Origin: Microplitis mediator
Taxonomy: Eukaryota > Arthropoda > Insecta > Hymenoptera > Braconidae
DNA length: 64,000 nt
Reading direction: 5' to 3'
Assembly: GCF_029852145.1 (NCBI RefSeq)
Contig: NC_079971.1
Span: 17,448,667-17,512,666, forward strand
Position 1 is the first letter of the stretch. Each line of letters starts with the position of its first letter. The notes beneath the pieces were generated by a model. It did not search any database and was not told the DNA's origin. It was given only the letters and a program-made list of their open reading frames with translations. Position numbers and translations under genes: made by a program. Positions 36,461-48,404 of the stretch are shown one piece after another.

Positions 36461-37724
36461 ACTTCAATTTGTAAATATATCATTTCATCCAGGAAAAATT
36501 TTAATTGTTAAATAGTAAATAATGTGAAGAGAGAATATAACGGGATAAGATTGAATATTATTTTAGTATGCCACTTACAAGACTCAGACGCTTGAATATT
36601 TGGCAAATTAATGACGAATCCTATACTAAATTAATAACAAATACAATATCAAAATAAAACTTTACACAGGAATTATGTGTCACTTGATTTGGCTTAACTT
36701 ATCGTTAGGTCTGCTCGCATTAGTACGTAATGAGTTCTGGTTGCAGAGTAGGGAGCTCTCAAAGCGTTCTCAGTTCTACTCTACTGATCTAGTTTAAAAG
36801 GTCATCAGGACCTACAAATAGATTATGAATTCACATTGAATTAGTGAATAATTTACAGTGAATATAACAAGTCATATTCCAGTCGAATTACGACAAGGTG
36901 AAAACAAGCCCATAACATATAATTAACAAGTTTACATCTTTTCCATTGATGATTTATTATTATTTTACTGCAACAATAAAGTTGTAATAAAATATAAAAT
37001 TAAAATTATTTATTTTTGTAATGATGTTTCGAAGGTTAAAGAATAAGGATTTAGCAACGAATTGCATAGGAAAACCTACAAACAAACTAGTTCCTCAATC
37101 CTCAAGTTTAAAGAACATAGAAGCTTTGGTGTACAGATTTTAACAATCAGAAAAATAAGTCATACTCAATTTTGACGACGGTGACGAAAGATTACTCTGT
37201 ACTACTTGCTGAGAGACTGGATTTAATTTTCGGCAGCAGTATTTTTGGTATTTCAACTATTTTTTAAATATAAAACACTTTGAAATTAACGTAAATCCGC
37301 CATGAAAGTCACTAAAATACAAATAAAATAGTACGGACTAGTTCTAATGAACATCTGATTCATTAATCATAAGTACCTGCCTATTAAACAATCTTCTAGT
37401 AATCTTCCGCAAGTCTGGTTTCAAGCCCACTAGTCTGTGCTTATATAACTATGCATTTTGCTGCACACACGTGTTCAAAGTTTTATATTGTAAGTTTTTC
37501 GTAAAACTTCGTAAAAATTATAAATCACAAAACATCATTAACAATGCATTGGTAATGTGTTCCATTGGAGGAGATAAGGTGATAGAGGTAGGAGTGCGAT
37601 TTACAGTGTAATATGCTATGCCTTGATCAGATCTGGAGCGGGATATTTGTTAGTATCTGCTAATAATTTCTGGTGTGAGATACACCTAAGTATGCTACAT
37701 CGATACATCTTGAGCAATATATAT
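36461..37724. other. non-repetitive AT-rich stretch, no gene recognised
   Basis: About 1.26 kb. I see no long frame, exon pair or repeat. It is one of the few stretches that could hold unrecognised host regulatory sequence. Confidence 0.4.
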
Positions 37725-38707
37725 GGGGCATTCCACGCCAAGTAGTCCTATCAATGGATTTCGCATCTCCGATTTCGCTGACATTGGGACACTTTTTTGT
37801 TCCCCTAGAAAAGGGTTTTTATGAATTTTTTCAAATTTTTTCATCCCGCCAATCGAGATACATGAATTTTTTAAGATTTCGGGGATTTTTTTTTAAATAC
37901 CCATAGTGTTTTTTTTTTAATTCGTGTTTGTTGATGAATTTTCTAAAAAATTCATGCAAAAAATTATTCATTATGAATTTGATTTTTTTTTTTTATTTTT
38001 AAATTAAAACAGTGATTTTAAGATTGTTTGTATCCTTCGATTTTTTTTAAAATTTTTAAAAACATTACTCCCCAAAACACGAATTTTGAGACTAGTCTCG
38101 AAATGGGATTATGATGGGTTATAATATTTTTAAAATTTTGAAATTAACGATTTTTTTTTTTATGTTTTTTTTTACAATTTAGGTATTATTGGCAATTTTA
38201 TGAGATGATTTCTGAAAAAATACCATACACTATGATAATAAACAATTAAAGTCAAATTAAAGTAAAAAAAAAAACAAAAAAATAATAATTAATTTCAAAT
38301 TTAAAAAAAAAATTATAACCCATCATTACCCCATTACGAGACTAGGCTCAAAATTCGTGTTTTGGGGAGTAATATTTTTGCAAATTAAAAAAAAATCGAA
38401 AGATACAAACAATCTTAACATCACTGTTTTAAGTTTAAAATAAAAAAGAAGAATCAAATTCATAATAAGTAATTTTTTGCATAAAATTTTCAGAAAACTC
38501 ATCAAAAAAACACGAATTAAAAAAAAAAGACTCAAATCGGACAATTTTCCACTAAGTTATGGCTATTTAAAAAGAAGTCCCCGAGATCTTAAAAAATTTG
38601 AAAAAATTCATAAAAACCTTTTTCTGTGGGTACAAAGATGTGCCCCAATTTCAGCGGAATCAAAGATGCAAAATCTATTGGTAGGACGAGTTGGCATGGA
38701 ATGCCCC
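37725..38707. mobile_element. 983-bp palindromic TA-flanked element
   Basis: Ends are ggggcattccacgccaag and the inverted gttggcatggaatgcccc, flanked by ATAT. Arms pair along their length (acacgaattttgagactag with gactaggctcaaaattcgtg) and meet near 38200. Frames at 38326-38903 are translations of the arms. End sequence resembles the gggtcattccacc element at 22063. Confidence 0.85.
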
Positions 38708-38904
38708 ATATATTCAAAATTCTTGTAAACTTCATGAAGTATAGCATAACACAAAGTTCTCTAACAAATCTTACGCAAGATTTGAAACATAAAACTTTAC
38801 ACCAGTCTGCAGCAAGATACATAATCATAGAAAGACATAGATGACTAGTGAACTTGTGAAAAAAAAAGAATCGACACGTCAACCTTTTGGAGAGAGAATA
38901 CATT

Positions 38905-39450
38905 TCTGACCGAGAAAATTTTTTGTTTTTATTGAAGAAGAAAATTTTTGGAGCAAGAAATTTTTTTTTCTTGGCCCAAGCAGCTTTTATTTTCGCTTAA
39001 GCGATTATTTTTTTGGAGCAAAAGAATTTTTTTCTCGGTCCAATGGACTTTTTTTTGTTCATTCAAGACGTTTTTCTTTTAAGAAAAAAATTTTTTCTTG
39101 GGACAAGAAAAACTTTCTTGGTCCAAGCAAACTTTTTTTCGTTCGAAGGGTGAGTTTTTGATGTGAGAAAAAGTTTTTCTTGGGGCAAGAAAATGTTTAT
39201 CGGTGCAAGTCAACTTTTTTCGTTCAAAACGTTTTGTTGGTTTCTTGGAGTGAGATGACTGATTTTCTTTAGACAAGAATTATTCCCTTAAACCAAGAAA
39301 TTTTTAATTTCGCTACAAAAATAAATTTTTTTTGGAGCAATAGAATTTTCTGTCTTCAACCAATAGAAAGTTTTTGAATCAAGTGTTTTGTTTTTATTGA
39401 ATCAAGAAAAAAAATTCGGAAGACTATAATTTTCTTGAATCAAGTTAACT
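38905..39450. repeat. iterated AAGAAAAATTTTTTCTTGG words
   Basis: About 550 bp of variants of ttcttggaccaag, agaaatttttttttcttgg and ttttttcgttc at roughly 50-bp spacing. Same family as 20868-21090 and 59390-59580. The minus frame 39079-39276 is a translation of it. Confidence 0.7.
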
Positions 39451-39559
39451 GTTTTTTCTATGTATAAATATAGGGGGGCAAAACGGATTCCTTAAGAAAA
39501 TACAAAGTTTTCGGGAACTCAAATATACGTTGACCCATACAGGAGCTGCCAGAGTTGAA

Positions 39560-40115
39560 CGAAGAGGCCCTCCTCGGCTCAGCACTGGCGAACCTAGCTT
39601 TAGCACATCTATATTGGCCCATGCTTGGGTCAACAATAGGTACCTAATCGTGGCCATCCCAACTATAATCTGAGCCTGGGCTAGGACTAGATAACCTAGC
39701 CTTGGCCGTTACAATGATTACCCAGGCTTGGGCCAAGACAGGGTTTTCCTGTCTTGGCCATCCAATGGAAACCCACACTTGGCCAGGACTGGGTAATCTA
39801 GCCTTGGTCATTCAATAGCGACCCAGGCTCGGGCCAGGACTGGGTAACCTAGCCTTGGCCGTGATAATGATTACCCGGGCTTGGGCCAAGACTGGGTTCT
39901 CCTGTCGTGACCATCCAATGGAAACCTAGACTTGGGCTAGGACTGGGTAACCTAGCCTTGGTCGACTCAATGATTACCCCAGTTTAAGCCAAGACTAGAT
40001 TCCTCTGCCTCGATCATTTAATGGCAACCCAGACTTGGGCCAAGGTAAAATTATACAAGTTTGGATATCCCTATAGTTACCCATCCTTGGGCGAGAATTG
40101 GCTAACCCAGGTTTT
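39560..40115. repeat. 51-bp tandem array with 153-bp higher-order pattern
   Basis: taacctagccttggcc recurs at 39692, 39794 (taatctagcc), 39845 and 39948, giving steps of 102, 51 and 103. Intermediate variants with ttcctgtcttggccatccaa fall one step earlier. The base unit is about 51 bp, alternating types give a 153-bp super-unit, and about 11 units are present. Many units contain the self-complementary cttgggccaag. GC content is well above the flanks. Confidence 0.8.
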
Positions 40116-40612
40116 TTATTAATTACTCAATTAACTTATTATTATAGTTTTTTAAATTAATAATTATTTATTTTTGAATTTAAATAAGTTGTAATTAATG
40201 AATATTTCAACATTCTGATTAAAATTATTTAGAACTAATAATTGAAATATTTTTTAGTTCGTTATTATTTGCAATCAACAACCGTAATTTTATAATTTTA
40301 CTTATAAAAATTAATTTAATTAAGAAATAACTTATGAATTTTTGTAACAAATGTTATTTTTAATAATGGTGTTAGAGCAAGATAATTTTACTTATAAAAA
40401 TTAATTTAATTAAGAAATAACTTATGAATTTTTATAACAAATGTTATTTTTAATAACGGCGTTAGAGCAAGATAATTAAGCTGGGTTCTTGATAAATAAT
40501 CAATTAAATTTAATAAATTTTATTTTTAAGAATTATGTGATTATAATATAAATAATGTGAAATTATGATTTTTTTTTCTTAATCGAAAATATTAATTAAA
40601 TTGCTCTTTATA
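40116..40612. repeat. AT-rich spacer with a ~76-bp direct duplication
   Basis: A block containing ttacttataaaaattaattt, followed by a gaaataacttatgaa segment, occurs twice at about 40305-40380 and 40387-40463. Otherwise featureless. Confidence 0.65.
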
Positions 40613-42073
40613 CACTGGTCACAAAAATTAAGGGATAGAAAAAAAATCCGAAATTTTTATATATTAATATATAATTATATTTTTATAATTTAAGGATATT
40701 CGGAAATCTTGCTATAACTTTGGATAAAACGGATGAACAAAGGATATCTTCATTTTTTTTTCAACCTCAAAGTGTCCTAAACAAACCCTGAAAATTTCAA
40801 ATCACTGCGATTTTTCGTTCTTAGTGCCCCGAGGCTTTAAATTTATCGATTTTGTCCAAAATCACCATAATTGGTAGTTTCTCGGTTTTTGTTCATTTTT
40901 TCGATTTGAAAATGTTTTTTCTACCGATAACTTTTATTTCCTTGATCAAAAAGATTGATTGTTAAAAAAAATTAAAAAAAAAAAAAATTTTGAAAAAAAT
41001 CCTTTTTGTTTTAATTTTTTTTTGTTGTATCCACTATGATTTATCATTGTCAAAAAAAATTCCTCAAATTTTTTTTCACCGCTGTATCTGCATCTGCTTC
41101 AAATGTCAACTTAACAAACATACACTTTGGGTAACGGTAATGCCGGCGGTAAAACAAAAATTGAGAAATTTTTTTTGACAATAATAAATCATTGCGGATA
41201 CAACAAAAGAAGAATTTTTTTCAAAATTTTTTTTTTTTTAATTTTTTTCGACAATCAATCTTTTTGATCAAGGAAATAAAGGTTATCGGTAGAAAAAACA
41301 TTTTCAAATCGAAAAAATGAACAAAAACCGAGAAACTACCAATTATGGTGATTTTGGACAAAATCGATAAATTTAAAGCTTCGGGGCACTAAGAACGAAA
41401 AATCGCAGTGATTTGAAATTTTCAGGGTTTGTTTAGGACACTTTGAGGTTGAAAAAAAAACGAAGATATCCTTTGTTCATCCGTTATATCCAAGGTTATA
41501 GCAAGATTTCCGAATATCCTTAAATTTGCGAATTTTGACCTTTTTTTTTACTAAACAATATCGCTTTAAAAAAAATTTTTCTATCAAAAGCCACTAATTT
41601 TGCCTTATAGAGAATGTTTTCCAGTTTTTCAAAAACTTTCCTTTATTCTCTGTACGACCGATACGTCCGGAGTTATTGATTATCAAAGCCAAAATGGCCT
41701 TTTTTGCTTTGATCAATGATAACTCAGCGCCAAATCGTCGTAGATACTTTTTCAGGCCGCCAAATTAAAGGGCATAAAATTTCCTAAAAGATTCATAAGG
41801 TCGGATTATTCAAAAAAATTTATTGACGCCCATAGAGTTATTGAAAGACTAGCAAAAATTTTGAAAATTTTTTTTTCTTCGGTTTTCTTATAATTACTCC
41901 GGAATCGTACATGATAAAAAAATTTGAGGTCCAGATCTAAAAACTAGAAACTTGAGGCTACAATTTCCTTTTTTAATTTTCTTTTGCGACCATTTTTCAC
42001 CGAGTTACAGCATGTTGATAATCACCTAAAAATTTCGGATTTTTTTTCTATCTCTTAATTTTTGTGACCAGTG
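40613..42073. mobile_element. mariner/Tc1-type non-autonomous element, 1461 bp
   Basis: Ends are cactggtcacaaaaattaag and the inverted complement, flanked by TA at 40611-40612 and 42074-42075. An internal palindrome covers about 40690-41520 (ttcggaaatcttgctataac with gttatagcaagatttccgaa). No transposase survives; the 62-codon frame at 40990-41178 lies in an arm. The IS630-Tc1-mariner assignment rests on the TA duplication and CACTGG-type ends. Confidence 0.85.
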
Positions 42074-42334
42074 TATCTCATATAACCGAGTGGTTGTAGT
42101 AAAATGAATAAGTAGATCATATAAAAATTTCCTTTCAACATTAGTAGGTTCGTCCAGTAGCTACCGTTCAAACCCAGCAATCAGAAGGACGTCAGTTCGC
42201 GCCCAGAGCCCAGCAGAATTTTCACCGAGTTTTTTGCACGTCATTTACCTCACTTAAATAATTTAAACACTAACGAACACAAACTCCAGTAGGTTAATAA
42301 TAATAAAATTTTTTTTTAATTAATTTTATTTGTA

Positions 42335-42515
42335 TTTTTGATGCATGGGCCAGGTCTGGCAAGCAAGCATGGATCAGGGCTGGCAACCAGGCTTGGCACG
42401 ATGTTATCATTCCAGACTTCTACCAAGGCTGGAAAAGGGCTGGCTTACAAGTTTGGCCCAGAGTTCTACATAGTTGAACCAAGCCTGGGCCCGTTGTATT
42501 TTTCTGTCTGGGGAA
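42335..42515. repeat. iterated GGCCAGG-CTGGCAA words
   Basis: A short block of gggccaggtctggcaag, ggatcagggctggcaacc, aaggctggaaaagggctggc and caagcctgggccc. It resembles the 39560 array but has no fixed period. Confidence 0.55.
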
Positions 42516-42704
42516 TCTTTTTTTTTTATGATATTCGAAGAGTACAGAAAAAAATTTAAGCAGCTACACTTGAAATCAAATAAACGTATACTTACATACG
42601 AAATTTATTGTACAACTTCTAATTTCACTGAATTATGAATCATTCGATCCAGATGTTTTTTGCAATCAATTTCCATGTAAAATAGTAAAGAGGGTGAACG
42701 CAAT

Positions 42705-43060
42705 CATTTTTTTTTTCCACATTGGATTTTCCTTTTATGGTCCCACATGAAATCCAATGTGGAAAACTGACTATATAATTTTTATTCAAGTTAGGTTTTC
42801 CCCCTTAGGTCCTACACAAAATCCACTGGGAAAAAATGACTAATACTTTTTATCTTCACGTTGGGTTTTCTCACTTTGATCCCACACAGAACCCAGTGAA
42901 GAAAAATCATAACAATTATTTTATTTCCACGTTGGGTTTTCCCACTTTGATCCCACACAGAAACCAATGAGGAAAAATGATTATAATTATTTAATTTTCA
43001 CGGTGGGTTTTTCCACTAAGGTCTCCCACAAGCCCCAATAGGATAAAACTTACAATAATT
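42705..43060. repeat. five tandem 70-71-bp hairpin units
   Basis: ttgggttttccc-type marks lie at 42721, 42791, 42861, 42932 and 43003. Each unit is itself an inverted repeat, for example ccacattggattttcc against gaaatccaatgtgg in the first. Hence a transcript or single strand could form a row of stem-loops. Confidence 0.8.
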
Positions 43061-43628
43061 TAATCTCTTTTTGAGTAGGATATCCCAGTTAGGTTTTTAT
43101 TGGGTCTTCATACGGATGTTCCTATTCGACATGCCTTATTGGATCCCAATGAGGTCCACATATATACTCTGGGGGATCTCACAGTACTTTTTAGATGGGC
43201 AGTCACCGTTCGCTTACTAGATAATACAGGTTCCTTTCAACAGTAGATGTGTTACTATATAAAATAGGTATACACACTGTACGGAGATGCGAAAAACTCC
43301 CCTGACAAATGTGTTCCGTTGTCGTTCAACATAGTAACCATTCCTGTGCTAGGCAGGAACTGTTGTTTTCAGTCGCATGTCTAATTACTGTTGTCAAAAT
43401 TAGTTCCCGCAATTCTCGCTAAACAGTAGTCTGACTATGAAAATCAAGATAAAAAACTGAAAATCACTAAACTAAATGTCTCGAAATTCTGGTTTTCACA
43501 AAGATTTTCAAGCTAAATAAAAAAAAAAATATATCATTTCTTAAAATCATCGTTCTCAAAAGATCTATGAGAATTTGAATCGATTTAAATAAATCTACTC
43601 TGATCAAAGTTGATTCGAATAATGGAAA
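43061..43628. other. spacer, no gene recognised
   Basis: Contains a degenerate continuation of the hairpin theme (tattgggtcttc, ttggatcccaatgag at 43100-43155). Nothing coding. Confidence 0.4.
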
Positions 43629-44530
43629 ACCCGGGTCAAAAAAATAGATCTGTTTTAAAATAAATAATAAATTCAAATATTTTTTCTTTAATTCAAGTTT
43701 ATAAATCGCATTTATTTTATATAGGAATTTAATCGGATTTTGTCCGTACTAGTCATTATCCAGGCCAATATCAGACTCATTATTGTATGATATTTAGTCT
43801 GCTTTAAATCGTGTTTAGACTAAAAACAGACTGTTTTATTATAATTATTAGTCTGTATTCAATTGTTTTTAAGGGAAGAAACAGACTTTATTTACTATAC
43901 GTTTTAGTCTGTTTTTAATCGTTTTTACATAAAAAAAAACAGGACTTTTTACAAGTATAAAAAATAATAACAATAATAATCTAGATTTATACATTTATTT
44001 TAATTTTCTTAATATTTGTAACATGTTAATGCGCTTCCGTAATAAGATGTCACAAGAAATTTGATGGTTTCAATTGCCAAAATATTTTCGATTTTATTCA
44101 GAAAACAAAAAAAAATTCTTGACATTTTAAGAGTTATTTTATTACTTTTACTCAATACTATAAATATTCAGTCAAGACAACAAAAAAATAAAGCTGTCAA
44201 ACTTTCATTAACTGCCGACATTTTTAAACAAAAGACACTAAATATATCGTAAACAAAACATAATCAATTCTGTAACTTAATATATTTTTTATAAATATGG
44301 CCCATAAATAAAAATATTACAAGTCCACGATTTAATCTAGTTTTGCCCTTGCAAACTTTCAGAACTAAAATTTTTCAAAGTTCAAAAATTCATATAGTTT
44401 TGTCTGCCCGTAACGCAATTGTTTTTTAAAACACCAGATCAAAAACAGCTTAGAATTTTTATAAAAGATCAAAAACAGATCGAATAGTCCAATTAGACTA
44501 AAATCAGATCAAATGTTTCGATCCGGGAAA
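43629..44530. mobile_element. word-iterated element with CCCGG ends
   Basis: Left end acccgggtcaaaaaaatagat and right end, read inverted, tttcccggatcgaaacattt. The interior carries agtctgtttttaatcg, tttagactaaaaacagact, agatcaaaaacagatc and similar words. The assignment of both ends to one element is inference. Confidence 0.5.
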
Positions 44531-45774
44531 TCCGATCTAATTAGATCTAGTTCGATGGCTATTACATTTCTATTAAGTAATTCGGGATAAAGTTTCATTT
44601 GCAACTAATAAAGTTGAAGCTATTAAATCAAAAAATACGAAAAAACAAATTTAAGTAGGGTTGAAAATAGATATCGTTTACTCGCCACAATTTTAATTAT
44701 ATGATAATTTGACTATCAAGTGTACTTATAAAAAATTAATCATTTTAATGTCAAAATATCGCCGTAGATTAACAAAATCTTGCGTAATTTGGAGTTAAAA
44801 TCGCATCATCATTTAAATTTCTTGATGTAAATTAAAATAAGAAATGTTTAATTGATGCGATATTATAGGTCAAAATTCTATAACATAGTTTTAAGAATAA
44901 CTTCATTGAATCAAAAAACAGTTGTTTTAAAATAAAAAAAAAAAGTCGTATAAATAAGAACAAATCGAAAATATTGTAATAGTAATAAACTTTTTACATC
45001 AATACATCTCAGCTCCCAATACCTGATTAAATACAATTCTTAAACTACAAGGAGCAATAAAGATTTAAAAAAATTATTGGATTAAATATCTAAATTAAGT
45101 TGCAAGAATAATACTCATGTAAATAAATTTCAAAAAACATGTTTATCTACGTATTCTATTCTATTTCTCTTGACTTTATTGAAAATCAATAAGAGATTTC
45201 CTGTGAAATGTGAAGAGTTTACATTTTATTGATAGAAAAGCTAAGACTATTTCTAAGAAGTTCTTAGCTATTACAGAAGAAAGAATTTAATGTAAGGTTG
45301 TTAAGAAAATTACGATAATTAAATATAATAAGTATTATGTATATTTGGAAATAAGGAACACGATAAGACAGAATGGAAACAAGGAGACATTCATTAAGTT
45401 TTATTCAATATTGCTCGTCAAAAGTAATACACCTAAATAATAATTAAAATATATGATAAAAAATTGTCAGGATACAGTTTACCAGTTCCCAATGGTAATA
45501 TTAGACAATATTGCAGAATTCAGCAACTACAGGGAATAAAAGCAGACAAACTTACTTTTCTGTATAGGTGTTGAGCCGATAATCGAAAACGTGAAGTGAA
45601 CTGAGCTGACATGAGAAACGACGATGACGTCGTTCAGCTTTGATGTGCTTTGGTTGGGCGTTCAACAATATATTTTTTGCGCCGGCGCTATTAAGTTCTA
45701 TAATTATTTATATGCTACATTTCCAGTTAACTTTGTAAAGAGCTACAGACTGATATATACATATAAATGTACAT
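44531..45774. other. AT-rich stretch, no gene recognised
   Basis: No clear frame. Around 45560-45700 base composition rises briefly, with several CpG (gatgacgtcg, gcgccggcgc). A donor-like gtaagt occurs on the minus strand at about 45551-45556. This could mark a promoter or non-coding first exon, but the evidence is thin. Confidence 0.35.
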
Positions 45775-45775
45775 A

Positions 45776-46015
45776 CAGGGTGATCCAAAATTAGTTTTAC
45801 ATCGAGAAAATTTAAGTAAAGGAGATGATTCTGAGCGTAAAGTTGGTAGACCATTTTTTCTAATTTTAGTATTTTGGGAGTTATTGAATATTTAAATTGA
45901 CCAATGAGAGACGTGCTTTTGAATTCAAAAAATAATACGATCGAATGAATGATAAGTTTGGCAAGGTCGCACACAGCCAATTTCACGTCGTACTTATGTT
46001 AAGCTAAGTATTATT
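45776..46015. mobile_element. single end of a mariner-like element
   Basis: tacagggtgatccaaaatta at 45776 looks like the CAGGGTG-TCCAAAA end class of mariner-like elements. I found no opposite end nearby. Confidence 0.45.
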
Positions 46016-46509
46016 TGTGTAATAACGTAAAAATATTTGTAAACTGTCAAAGTTACACGTGTCTAATTAACCTTTACTTTTGTTCGAATTGATTTTTGTA
46101 TATGTTTGACAGGCTACAACTATGATAATGCAATGGTTAAATTACATTTTGATTTAAATGTGTTGAAGTCAAGTAAGTATTATCAAATAAAATTAATAAC
46201 TTTCTTTTAAATGTTCGTTAGATTGATTTGAATGCAATTTACATTTTTTTTTTTTTTTTTTTAAACACGAAATATAAAATTTTTTTTTACTTTGTTGAGT
46301 ACAATGACAGAAAATGAAATTACAAAAATATTAATTTTTATAAAGAAGCTGACAAGTCACTTCCGTAAATCTTACCCGAATAAATTGATCAAAAGATTCA
46401 AAATTTGAATTGTCCAATTAGATGATAGATTTGGTATTTATTTGAGATTTAAGAACTTTTGAGATAAATAGTTTTTTATGAAAGAATGAAAAAAAAAAAT
46501 CTGTCTATC

Positions 46510-46970
46510 GGTTGACCCTGCGGGCCAGCCCCAAAACTTCCCACTGTTTTCGAGCTCAAAGAGCTCGAAAACATCGTTGTGTATACATTTTCTTCGAGCT
46601 CGAAAATACTTTTGTGTGCCATTGTTTTCGAAAAAAACCGATTTTAGCACTTCTTTTTCCCACGATATCTCACGAACGAGTTAATCGATTGTAATGGTGG
46701 AGGCGGCAATCGGCGTATTTTATTGAGTTCTAGAGCTGATAAAATTTTAAAATTGGTTGGTTCAGTTGTTTCGAAGATATTCGGAAAAAACCGTTTGTTA
46801 CCATTTCTTTCTCCCGCGATAACTCTCAAACGAATACTCCGATTGAGATGGCCAAGGCGGCAATCGATGCGTTTTATTAAGTTCTAGAGCCGACTAGATT
46901 TTAAACTTGATCGTATAAGTCGTTTCTGAGAAATCAATAAAAAACTAAAAAAAAAACTTTTTTTTTCGTA
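46510..46970 (+). repeat. dispersed repeat (CCCTGCGGGCC family), third copy
   Basis: Starts ccctgcgggccagccccaaa and includes cacgatatctcacgaacgag and ggcggcaatcggcg. Two half-units are visible, as in the 18870 copy. The frames at 46438-46829 are translations of it. Confidence 0.75.
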
Positions 46971-47096
46971 ATTCACATTTGACATTTTTTGGAAATTTTT
47001 TATTTTTTTTGTCATTTCCTTGCATTTGCTGAGTTACCAACGCAAAAATTTGAGAAAAGTCGAAAAAAAAAAATTTTTTCATTTTGATTATGATTA

Positions 47097-47845
47097 CACA
47101 ATTAAAGGAACAAAACTTGCTCCTTTAATTGTTTAGCTAAACTTTGATCGATGATTCCCAAAAAACGGTTCGATAGATCATTTTAAAAATTTACAGGGGT
47201 CTTGGGGGTACATTAAGCTAAAAAAGTCCCTGGCAACATTATTTTTTTTATCGATATTTGCAGAGTAGCGGTTGATTTACTAAAAAACCAAAAAAAGTCA
47301 TTTTTTTTGTACTTTCTTCTAATGGATGTTAAAAATAAAAAAAATTTTTTTTTTTCAAAAAATGATGACAGGGTCTTGTAGGGAATTTATTCAAGTTTTC
47401 AACGCCGCCCTTCAACTTTCTGTGCGATCATTGGTACCTGAAATATCGAAGATCAAAGCCAAAAAGATCATTTTCTGTTTGAAGGCTGATATCTCTGCGA
47501 CAAATTGTCCTACGAGGTTAAAAAAAAAAACCAAATTGAAGCTGAATAAATTTGCTAAACGATGTATGCATTCGTTTAGTTAAAAGAATTTTTCTGCGGT
47601 CCGTGGGCTCTTCGGAAAAAAAAAAAAAATTTAGAAATTTTTTGGCTCTCGGTATTTCTCATGTTTGCGCAATAATCGGAGCTTTTAAAAAATTTTGAAA
47701 AAAATACACCTAAACTAGAGATTTCAAGCTATAAAATGCTTTTTTTAAATTTTAGATATGATTTTTTTTCACCAAGTTACAGCCTTCCAAAAATCACTAA
47801 AAAATTTATAAAATTTTTCTGCTCCTTTAATTTTTTGCATTAGTG
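47097..47845. mobile_element. diverged relative of the 40613 mariner-type element
   Basis: Left end cacaattaaaggaacaaaac, right end inverted cactaatgcaaaaaattaaa, with TA on both sides (47095-47096 and 47846-47847). Internal sequence matches the right part of 40613-42073 in order: gatcaaagccaaaa, tgcgacaaattgtcc, caccaagttacagcc. Termini differ, so it is a separate subfamily. Confidence 0.65.
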
Positions 47846-47849
47846 TATA

Positions 47850-47965
47850 TGGGTGCCGTTCCTATAATCAACATTTCAAAAAGAACGGTTACCATGGATT
47901 ATGGGAACCATTTCCACAATAGATTGTAATTGTTACCATAAATTTCTCTCCGTGTACTATTGAGA
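47850..47965. mobile_element. small element ending CTCTCCGTGTAC
   Basis: Contains several inverted words (gaacggttaccatgg, atgggaaccat, ttgttaccat) and ends ataaatttctctccgtgtac. The same type of end occurs at 50790-50813 (ttttctttccgtgtactcg). Confidence 0.5.
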
Positions 47966-48404
47966 AACTTTCAACTCTTTTATGGATCCCAAGTTGAAAT
48001 ACATTTATTCCCAACCGATTCGCTATATGACTTAGTGATCAATAATAAAAATTGAGAGTCCTACCTGCTTATGCAAACGGGTACTTTTCTATTTCTTCTG
48101 TTTTCATGGCTATTTGTTTTTAATGGTAATCTAAGTTTTAAATAGAAATTGTAACGCGCTTTTATAAACATGCTTAAATAGTATGTATAAGCTAATTTTT
48201 TGTACAAATATTAATTACTTTAATTTCTACAGGTAATCAATAGCAATAGGGTATTTTGGACGATTCTGATTTATACCCAAAATATCATCCTTGGGAGCGA
48301 TGAAAAAATGACAATCACACAGTCTTAAATTACCTACTGAAAAATAATTTTTTTGTTTATGAAATTTTTATTTTTAGCGGTGATTTTCTGCCACAGATGA
48401 TCAT

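Noticed and set aside
38326..38903. Several 72-104-codon frames
   Set aside because: They lie in complementary arms of the 37725-38707 palindrome and show no protein family.
39560..40115. CRISPR-like repeat and spacer layout
   Set aside because: Units are contiguous and degenerate with no unique spacers; the setting is eukaryotic.
42705..43060. CRISPR-like array of five palindromic repeats
   Set aside because: The whole 70-bp unit repeats, so there are no unique spacers and no cas genes.
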